This document shows, one piece after another, positions 6,842 to 11,659 of a stretch of DNA of 11,659 nt. Position numbers and translations under genes: made by a program. The stretch spans positions 1 to 11,659 of the forward strand of contig JAHEJE010000050.1 of the NCBI GenBank assembly GCA_024639035.1. The letters are read 5' to 3'. How positions within the stretch are numbered: position 1 is the stretch's first letter; each line of letters starts with the position of its first letter. The notes under the pieces are model-generated. The model ran no database searches. It was not told where the DNA came from and saw nothing but the letters and a program-made list of their open reading frames with translations. The DNA comes from Alphaproteobacteria bacterium (GTDB lineage Bacteria > Pseudomonadota > Alphaproteobacteria > Rhizobiales > Aestuariivirgaceae).

Positions 6842-7815
6842 GCAACGATGTCGTGCTGATCGCCCGTGATCTGAAGAAGCATTATCCGGTCAGACAGAGC
6901 ATGTTCGGCGAGCCGGTGATGCTGAAGGCGCTGGACGGCGCCAGTTTTGAACTCAAGCGCAGGAAGACGCTTGCCGTGGTGGGGGAGTCCGGGTGCGGAA
7001 AGTCGACACTGGCCCGTCTTGTGACCATGATCGAAGAGCCGACGGCGGGCTCGCTGCAGATCGCCGGCGAGGAACTGGCCGACGCCAGCGAGAGCGTCCG
7101 CAAGAGCCTCAGACCGAAAGTGCAGATCGTATTTCAGAACCCCTATGGCTCGCTCAATCCGCGCCAGAAAATCGGGTCGGCTCTGGAAGAGCCGCTGCAG
7201 ATGAACACATCGCTGTCCAAGTCGGAGCGTCAGGAAAAGGCGCGCGAGATGATGACCTCCGTCGGTCTGCGCCCGGAACACTACGACCGCTATCCGCACA
7301 TGTTCTCCGGCGGCCAGCGCCAGCGTATTGCCATTGCCCGGGCGCTGATGCTGAACCCGGACATCCTGGTGCTCGACGAACCGGTTTCAGCGCTCGATGT
7401 GTCGATCCAGGCCCAGGTGCTGAACCTGTTGTCCGAGCTGCAGGAGCGGCTCGATCTGGCCTATCTGTTCATCTCGCACGACCTGTCGGTGGTCAAACAC
7501 ATCGCCGATGAGGTGATGGTGATGTATCTCGGCAAGCCGGTGGAGCAGGGGGCCAACAAGGATCTGTTCGCCGATCCGCAACATCCTTATACCCAAGCCC
7601 TGTTGTCGGCGACGCCGGTGCCGGACCCCGGTCGCAAGCATCAGCGTATCATCCTGCGCGGCGAGTTACCGTCGCCGATCGATCCGCCGGTGGGCTGCGC
7701 CTTCAATCCGCGCTGTCCGAAGGTCTTCGACCCCTGTCGCACAACCGCGCCGGCTTTGACGCCATCGGGCAACACCCAGGTGGCGTGCCATCTGGTCACG
7801 GCCGGCAAGGAATAG
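6838..7815 (+). CDS. dppF: Dipeptide ABC transporter ATPase DppF
   Basis: Second cytoplasmic ATPase of the importer, 325 residues. It has the Walker A GESGCGKST (49-57), the Q-loop FQNPYGSLNPR with Gln100, the signature FSGGQRQ (156-162), the Walker B ILVLDEP (176-182), the D-loop SALD and the switch His214. The C-terminal extension again has four cysteines (287, 293, 300, 317) spaced CX5CX6CX16C, the same as in DppD, compatible with a second [4Fe-4S] site. The sequence NPYGSLNPRQKIG and the motif following it are typical of DppF/OppF rather than DppD/OppD. ATG at 6838 overlaps the dppD stop by four bases (ATGA), so translation is probably coupled. It is the last gene of the dpp operon. The downstream sequence is palindromic, but no T-rich terminator follows. 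Confidence 0.94.
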   Translation: MSNDVVLIARDLKKHYPVRQSMFGEPVMLKALDGASFELKRRKTLAVVGESGCGKSTLARLVTMIEEPTAGSLQIAGEELADASESVRKSLRPKVQIVFQNPYGSLNPRQKIGSALEEPLQMNTSLSKSERQEKAREMMTSVGLRPEHYDRYPHMFSGGQRQRIAIARALMLNPDILVLDEPVSALDVSIQAQVLNLLSELQERLDLAYLFISHDLSVVKHIADEVMVMYLGKPVEQGANKDLFADPQHPYTQALLSATPVPDPGRKHQRIILRGELPSPIDPPVGCAFNPRCPKVFDPCRTTAPALTPSGNTQVACHLVTAGKE

Positions 7816-7835
7816 CCAGGGCCCTGGCCCCAGGG
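7816..7835 (+). repeat. Overlapping GC palindromes directly after dppF
   Basis: A perfect 12-base palindrome (CCAGGGCCCTGG, 7816-7827) overlaps a second inverted repeat, CCCTGG/CCAGGG (7822-7827 with 7830-7835). They begin at the dppF stop codon. Either could fold as a short GC hairpin at the operon's 3' end, but there is no T tract, so calling it a terminator is not justified. A Rho-dependent or mRNA-stabilising end is possible. Confidence 0.35.
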
Positions 7836-7924
7836 TCGCGCTGGCGGCGTCGGTCATGGTATGGTGTGGTCGAATCCTCGGGCAGTCTGAAAGCATCTTC
7901 TACCGGCATGAGAGGCGAGGCGGC

Positions 7925-8044
7925 GTGACAGTGGAATCCGTGGTTGAATTGCTGAACGGCAATGTTGCGACTATCCCTATCCTGTTGTTTTTCATGGGAA
8001 TGTTGTGTGGCGTCATCCTCACTTACCTGATGATGAAACAGTGA
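7925..8044 (+). CDS. Putative single-pass membrane microprotein (39 residues)
   Basis: I do not recognise this protein. From a GTG at 7925 the frame encodes 39 residues: a polar N-terminus (about 1-16, with Glu residues and an NGN motif), then a strongly hydrophobic segment IPILLFFMGMLCGVILTYLMM (about 17-37), ending in Lys-Gln. This would be one membrane helix, N-terminus probably outside because the positive charge is at the C-terminal end. A purine-rich GAGGCGAGG (7912-7920) lies 4 nt before the GTG, which is the main reason for choosing it. An upstream ATG at 7856 would make 62 residues but has no obvious ribosome-binding site. The gene sits 109 nt after dppF and 191 nt before fadL, same strand. 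It might be a small transporter accessory subunit or an unrelated small membrane protein. It could also be non-coding. Confidence 0.45.
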   Translation: MTVESVVELLNGNVATIPILLFFMGMLCGVILTYLMMKQ

Positions 8045-8148
8045 ACTGCGTACCCTGCCGGCGTCCGCTTTATGTAATGAAACTGTGGCGTAGCTGCCAC
8101 GCCTGGCGAAAAACACCCCCACTGGCGGCCAAACGGCCGGCAAACAAC

Positions 8149-8177
8149 TTGAATGCAACAACTTTCTTACGGTTAAT
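8149..8177 (+). promoter_or_regulatory. Candidate sigma70-type promoter for fadL
   Basis: TTGAAT (8149-8154) and GTTAAT (8172-8177) each match four of six consensus bases and are separated by exactly 17 bases. This gives a 5' leader of about 50 nt before the fadL start. The surroundings are locally AT-rich compared with the genes. The match is moderate, and chance occurrences of this quality are common. Confidence 0.4.
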
Positions 8178-8235
8178 GACCTGAGCTGATTCACCGCGAT
8201 GCGGGGTCGGTGGAGACTGAGGGGGAAGTTGATCG

Positions 8236-9480
8236 ATGAAATCCATGAAGAAAACCTGTCTAACGGGCGTGGCGGCAGTGGTGCTTTGTGCGGTTGCGGG
8301 CGAAGCGGCCTTCGCAGGCGGCTTTGCCATTCGCGAACAGTCGGCCGAACTTCAGGGCATGTCGTTTGCCGGAGCGGCGGCGGGCAGCATGGGGCTTTCG
8401 TCGATGTTCTTCAATCCGGCAACGGTGACCCAGCACGGCGGATTGAATTCGGAAACCAACATTTCGCTGATCATCGGCGATTCACGGATCAAGAATGCCG
8501 GTTTCACGCCTGCCGGACCAACGCCGGGCCTCAATGACAGCGGCAACATCTCCGATGGTAATTTCGGCGACCTGGCCGTGGTGCCGGCGTCGTATTATTC
8601 CTATCAGTATAATGACAGGATTTTTCTCGGGCTGGCGCTCAATTCTCCTTTCGGACTGGAGACGAAGGCAGAGAAGGGTTATGTCGGCACGACCCACGGC
8701 ATTCATTCCAAGGTTCTGAACATCATCGCCAACCCGGTGATCGGTTACAAGATCAACGACATGATCTCGATCGCCGCCGGCCCGCAGATCAGTTACATCC
8801 ACGGCAAGTTGACCAGTTCGCTGACGCCGGGCTCGCTGAGCGAGGATGTCCGCATCCATGCCGATGACTGGGCCTTCGGTGCAACCGCAGGTATCAACAT
8901 TCAGCTGGCCGAAGGAACCAACATCGGTGTCGGTTACCGTTCGGTGGTCAAGCACAAGCTGGACGGAACATTCACCTCACCGTTTACCGGTCGCGTTGGC
9001 GCAACGGCCAAGCTCGATCTGCCGCACACCGTGACCGTGAGCGCATCGCATCAGCTGACCGAGGCCATCGGCCTGCACGCCTCGTTCGAGTGGGCGGATT
9101 GGAGTTCGCTGAAGGCGCTTAATGTCAATGGCGCGGCCGGTCAGATAACGTCGACGCCGTTCAACTGGGATGACAGTTTCTTCTTTTCCATTGGTGCCGA
9201 CTATGCCTTCAACGATTACCTGACGTTGCGGCTCGGTGTGGCCTACGAGGACTCTCCGGTGCCGGATTCGACCCGTGGTGTCCGGGTGCCAGACGATGAT
9301 CGCATCTGGGTGTCGGGCGGTGCGTCCTACATGATGGCCGACTGGCTGACAGTGCATGGCTCCTACACCCATATCTTCGTCGATGATGCGAGCGTCGCGC
9401 TGACCGCACCGTCACCGCTTTTCGGTACGTTTGAAACCAACGTCAACATCGTGAACGTGTCGGCGACCATTAACTGGTGA
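8236..9480 (+). CDS. fadL: FadL/OMPP1/TodX-family outer-membrane long-chain fatty acid transporter
   Basis: A 414-residue outer-membrane beta-barrel that passes hydrophobic substrates, classically long-chain fatty acids, through a lateral opening. Residues 1-27 are a signal peptide ending AFA before Gly-Gly. The mature N-terminus (GGFAIREQSAELQGMSFAGAAAG) forms the plug. The NPA motif occurs at mature residues 33-35, the same position as in E. coli FadL, where it belongs to the hatch. The rest alternates polar and hydrophobic residues as expected for strands, with the barrel C-terminus ending in Trp (VSATINW), an aromatic terminal residue suited to BAM recognition. The ATG at 8236 has a GGGGGAAG-type site upstream; an in-frame ATG at 8245 is a less likely alternative. 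Paralogues in this family also carry aromatic hydrocarbons, so the exact ligand is uncertain. It appears to be its own transcription unit, closed by the terminator at 9513-9546. Confidence 0.88.
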   Translation: MKSMKKTCLTGVAAVVLCAVAGEAAFAGGFAIREQSAELQGMSFAGAAAGSMGLSSMFFNPATVTQHGGLNSETNISLIIGDSRIKNAGFTPAGPTPGLNDSGNISDGNFGDLAVVPASYYSYQYNDRIFLGLALNSPFGLETKAEKGYVGTTHGIHSKVLNIIANPVIGYKINDMISIAAGPQISYIHGKLTSSLTPGSLSEDVRIHADDWAFGATAGINIQLAEGTNIGVGYRSVVKHKLDGTFTSPFTGRVGATAKLDLPHTVTVSASHQLTEAIGLHASFEWADWSSLKALNVNGAAGQITSTPFNWDDSFFFSIGADYAFNDYLTLRLGVAYEDSPVPDSTRGVRVPDDDRIWVSGGASYMMADWLTVHGSYTHIFVDDASVALTAPSPLFGTFETNVNIVNVSATINW

Positions 9481-9512
9481 TTTTCTCGAGGGGAAGTCGG
9501 GGGGCTTCCAGC

Positions 9513-9546
9513 GGGCCCGGCCGCAAGGTCGGGCCCCTCGTTTTTT
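9513..9546 (+). terminator. Strong intrinsic terminator after fadL
   Basis: Bases 9513-9522 pair with 9527-9536 in a 10-bp stem (nine Watson-Crick pairs, one G-U) closed by a GCAA tetraloop of the GNRA type. Four bases later comes a run of six T (9541-9546). In addition CGAG (9487-9490) can pair with CTCG (9537-9540), placing a closing helix directly against the T run. It ends fadL transcription and isolates ppk2. Confidence 0.92.
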
Positions 9547-9603
9547 CGGCACTGGACCGGTCGGCCGCGATAGGGCAATCTGGAGTTATGGAGGTGTCAT
9601 GCG

Positions 9604-10452
9604 ATGAAAAGTCTTCCTGAAAGCGCGTATACGCTCGACGCCGACGAACTGCCGGAAAAGGTTGCCGCGCGGAGCTTTCCGAATGGCGATTACGCCGTCT
9701 CCAAGAAACTGAAAAAGGCAAAGTACGAAGCCGAGCTCGAGCGTTTGCAGGTCGAGTTGGTCAAACTTCAGACCTGGGTGCGTGAGAGCGGCGAACGGAT
9801 CGTCATGGTGTTCGAGGGTCGCGACGCCGCCGGCAAGGGTGGAACCATCAAGCGCTTCACCGCCTACATGAACCCGCGCCATGCGCGTGTCGTTGCCTTG
9901 TCGAAGCCATCGGACGTGGAGCGCGGGCAGTGGTACTTCCAGCGCTACGTTTCACATATGCCGACGGACGGTGACATCGTGATGTTCGACCGTTCGTGGT
10001 ACAACCGGGCCGGCGTCGAGCGGGTCATGGGCTTTTGCAGCGAGGACGATGTGGCGACGTTCTTCCTCGAAGCTCCGGTGTTCGAGGGCATGCTGGCGCG
10101 CGAGGGCCTGCATGTTTTCAAGTTCTGGCTGACGATCGAACGGCCCGAGCAACTCAAGCGGTTTTATGAGCGCAAGACCAATCCGCTCAAGAGCTGGAAG
10201 CTTTCGCCGATGGATCACGCCTCGATCGGCAGGTGGCACGACTACTCGGTCGCCATTGCCGACATGCTGCGCAACACCGATACGCCGCATGCGCCGTGGA
10301 CGGTGATCGATTCCAACGATCAACGCCGTGCCCGGCTTGAAGCCATCCGCACTGTCCTGAAGGCGTTCGACTATCCCGGTAAGAACGACAACGTTATCGG
10401 CGAAATCGACGGGCGCATCGTCATGTCGGCGCAGCAGTTCCTCGAACGATAG
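9604..10452 (+). CDS. ppk2: Polyphosphate kinase 2 (PPK2 family)
   Basis: A 282-residue cytosolic enzyme that transfers phosphate between polyphosphate and nucleotides; class I PPK2 makes NTP from NDP and polyphosphate. The Walker A region is EGRDAAGKGGT (71-81), a Walker B-like stretch is DIVMFDRSWYNRAGVE (124-139, with Asp129 and Arg130), and the basic lid is RKTNPLKSWKLSPMD (190-204). Length and the one-domain layout fit class I or III enzymes of about 250-300 residues, not the fused two-domain class II. Residues 32-60 before the P-loop (SKKLKKAKYEAELERLQVELVKLQ) are a charged helical segment typical of the family. The start ATG at 9604 follows GGAGG by 9 nt. An out-of-frame ATG at 9599 ends after two codons. 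It stands alone behind the fadL terminator and converges on the SDR gene with only 20 bp between stops. Substrate preference (ADP, GDP or NMP) cannot be read safely from sequence. Confidence 0.93.
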   Translation: MKSLPESAYTLDADELPEKVAARSFPNGDYAVSKKLKKAKYEAELERLQVELVKLQTWVRESGERIVMVFEGRDAAGKGGTIKRFTAYMNPRHARVVALSKPSDVERGQWYFQRYVSHMPTDGDIVMFDRSWYNRAGVERVMGFCSEDDVATFFLEAPVFEGMLAREGLHVFKFWLTIERPEQLKRFYERKTNPLKSWKLSPMDHASIGRWHDYSVAIADMLRNTDTPHAPWTVIDSNDQRRARLEAIRTVLKAFDYPGKNDNVIGEIDGRIVMSAQQFLER

Positions 10453-10472
10453 AGTGCGCTAACCGCCAATTT

Positions 10473-11252
10473 TCAGACACTTGAATTGAACAGGCCGCCA
10501 TCGATCAGGAAGTTCTGGCCGGTGATGTAACCGGCGTGGTCCGAACACAGGAAGGCGCACAAGCGGCCGAATTCGCCCGGGGTGCCGAAGCGGGCGGCCG
10601 GTATCGTGGTCTTGCGGATCTCGGCCATCTCATCTTCGGACATATTGCGCAGGTCGGCCATCTTGGCGATCGAACCGCGCAATCTGTCGGTGTCGAACAT
10701 GCCGGGCAATATGCCGTTCACGGTGACGTTGTGGCTGGCGATGTCGCGGGCCGGGCCGGCCATGAAAGCGGTCAGGCCGGCACGGGCGCCCGATGACAGG
10801 TCAAGCCCGAGGATCGGCATCTTGACCGATGCCGAGGTGATGTTGACGATGCGGCCAAAACGCTGGTCGATCATGTGATCGAGGACCTTCTGGATCAGTT
10901 CGATCGGCGTGACCATGTTCTGGACAACACCGTCGAGGATCGCCTGGCGGTCGAGTTGTCGGAAATCCTTCAAGGGCGGGCCAGCGTTGTTGTTGACGAG
11001 GATATCCGGCGCCGGGCAGGCCTCGAGCAGGGCGGCCTGGCCGTCCGGCGTGCCGACGTCGGCGGCGACCGGGCTCACCGCCACGCCGCTTGTCCGGGCG
11101 ATCTCGTCTGCAACCCGCGACAGCCGGTCCTTGTCCAGCCCGTTGATGACCAGTTCGACGCCGTCGGCGGCCAGAGCCTCAGCGCAGGCACGGCCAAGGC
11201 CGCGGCTCGATGCACACACGATGGCCTTGCGGCCGGAAATTCCCAGATCCAT
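10473..11252 (-). CDS. SDR-family (FabG-like) oxidoreductase with atypical catalytic residues
   Basis: A 259-residue Rossmann-fold protein of the short-chain dehydrogenase/reductase superfamily. The cofactor loop is ASSRGLG (14-20) instead of the classic TGxxxGxG, an acidic Asp65 follows in ADV, and the NNAG motif reads NNNAG (87-91). The active-site Ser is in NITSAS (138-142). Where YxxxK is expected the sequence is SSGAR (153-157), so Tyr and Lys are replaced by Ser and Arg. The usual C-terminal elements PG (183-184), GxPxEFGxxxAFLCSDxAGYITGQ and DGG (251-253) are intact. This resembles a known BKR-like SDR subgroup that lacks a perfect cofactor motif and catalytic tetrad; function is unknown, and it could be catalytically inactive. 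Start: the ATG at 11252 has GGGAG 8 nt upstream, whereas the ATG at 11267 has none and contributes that GGGAG itself. Only about 40 nt separate the start from the upstream terminator. Confidence 0.85.
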   Translation of the reverse strand: MDLGISGRKAIVCASSRGLGRACAEALAADGVELVINGLDKDRLSRVADEIARTSGVAVSPVAADVGTPDGQAALLEACPAPDILVNNNAGPPLKDFRQLDRQAILDGVVQNMVTPIELIQKVLDHMIDQRFGRIVNITSASVKMPILGLDLSSGARAGLTAFMAGPARDIASHNVTVNGILPGMFDTDRLRGSIAKMADLRNMSEDEMAEIRKTTIPAARFGTPGEFGRLCAFLCSDHAGYITGQNFLIDGGLFNSSV

Positions 11253-11291
11253 TTCGTCAGCTCCCATTTGCGCCCGGCAAAGCCGTAGCGC

Positions 11292-11321
11292 AAAAAAGGG
11301 CCGGCTGACAACAGCCGACCC
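11292..11321 (-). terminator. Intrinsic terminator of the DUF2852 gene (minus strand)
   Basis: Read on the minus strand, 11321-11312 pairs with 11307-11298 in a 10-bp GC-rich stem (one G-U) with a four-base TTGT loop. It is followed at once by six T (11297-11292). It lies 32 nt after the DUF2852 stop codon and about 40 nt before the SDR start, so it should insulate the two minus-strand genes. Confidence 0.92.
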
Positions 11322-11353
11322 GTTGTGGTTTCAGGACCTGGAACGGGTTCCGA

Positions 11354-11659
11354 TCAGACGTCGACCGGTTTTGAGGCGCGCTCGGCCATGAATTTCTCGA
11401 ATTCTTCGCGGTCGCGGGCCTGGCGAAGTTTTTCGACGTAGTCGTCGAAAGCAGCCTGCTCTTCCTCCAGCCGGCGCAGAGTTTCCTCGCGATAGGCGTC
11501 AAAAGCGGCGTTGCCGCTGCTGGCAGCGGCGGGTCTGGCCATGCGCTTGACGCTGGCAATGGCGTCATTGACGATGTCGTCAATGCTGCCACCCCAAAGG
11601 ATGTAGCCGATGATGGCCAGTCCGACGGGCCACCAAACTGCAAAGCCAAGCACCATGGC
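11354..11659 (-). CDS. DUF2852 family membrane protein, N-terminus beyond window edge
   Basis: The 101 visible residues begin in frame with AMVLGFAVWWPVGLAIIGYILWGG, one predicted membrane helix, then a linker (about 25-50, Ala/Ser-rich) and a long charged helix. That helix, AFDAYREETLRRLEEEQAAFDDYVEKLRQARDREEFEKFMAER, is likely to form a coiled coil. This layout, with a VLGF.VWWP.GL helix and the EEFEKFMAER C-terminus, is what I know of DUF2852 proteins from alphaproteobacteria, whose function is not established. The ATG at 11656 is probably internal because family members carry residues before this helix and the codon before it is still open. The gene is therefore called partial. It ends in its own strong terminator. 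Confidence 0.8.
   Translation of the reverse strand, partial: AMVLGFAVWWPVGLAIIGYILWGGSIDDIVNDAIASVKRMARPAAASSGNAAFDAYREETLRRLEEEQAAFDDYVEKLRQARDREEFEKFMAERASKPVDV

Noticed and set aside
7856..8044. 62-residue version of the microprotein from ATG 7856
   Set aside because: No ribosome-binding site before this ATG, and its extra 23 residues are Arg/His-rich with no helix or motif; the GTG at 7925 has a good purine-rich site.
8085..8103. Hairpin GTGGC/GCCAC after the microprotein as a terminator
   Set aside because: Stem is only 5 bp with a competing alternative pairing and no T tract.
9599..9607. Two-codon ORF overlapping the ppk2 start as a regulatory leader
   Set aside because: ATG-CGA-TGA is too small to call and could occur by chance; the 9-nt gap from GGAGG to the ppk2 ATG is acceptable without it.

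Overview
The window looks like a piece of an alphaproteobacterial chromosome, probably Hyphomicrobiales or a close relative. The reasons are the GC-rich coding sequence with strong third-position GC bias, a MatB closely resembling the rhizobial enzyme, a DUF2852 membrane protein (a family I know from alphaproteobacteria), and a class I-like PPK2. I see no mobile element, tRNA, rRNA or CRISPR array. Species assignment is not possible from sequence alone.

Layout, left to right. (1) Bases 1-1285, minus strand: matB, malonyl-CoA synthetase, cut by the left edge so that its C-terminal part is missing. (2) Bases 1286-1588: a 303-bp divergent intergenic region with a 13-bp direct repeat, an inverted repeat and several TGTG(G)AAAT-like words, a likely control region. 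(3) Bases 1589-7815, plus strand: an XRE-cupin regulator followed by a complete dipeptide ABC transporter, dppA-dppB-dppC-dppD-dppF. The spacing is tight: dppB-dppC are 2 nt apart, dppC/dppD overlap by 1 nt and dppD/dppF by 4 nt. A strong hairpin sits between dppA and dppB. (4) Bases 7925-8044: a probable 39-residue single-pass membrane microprotein. (5) Bases 8236-9480: a FadL-type outer-membrane transporter ending in a very strong intrinsic terminator. (6) Bases 9604-10452: a polyphosphate kinase 2. (7) Bases 10473-11252, minus strand: a short-chain dehydrogenase/reductase-like protein with a non-canonical active site. (8) Bases 11354 to the right edge, minus strand: a DUF2852 protein cut by the window, with its own intrinsic terminator.

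How the parts fit. The dpp genes form a textbook periplasmic-binding-protein importer: DppA captures peptide in the periplasm, DppB/DppC form the channel, and DppD/DppF hydrolyse ATP. The ligand-contacting residues known from E. coli DppA are all present, so dipeptide import is the best substrate prediction. The regulator in front is the obvious local controller; its arrangement recalls Pseudomonas PsdR, an XRE-cupin repressor of dipeptide uptake. The flanking genes (MatB, FadL, FabG-like SDR) have an acyl-CoA/fatty-acid flavour but sit in separate transcription units.

The window is mainly ordinary metabolic chromosome. I found no convincing undescribed system. The items most worth a second look are the SDR lacking Tyr/Lys in its catalytic motif, the microprotein between dppF and fadL, and the repeat-rich divergent control region.
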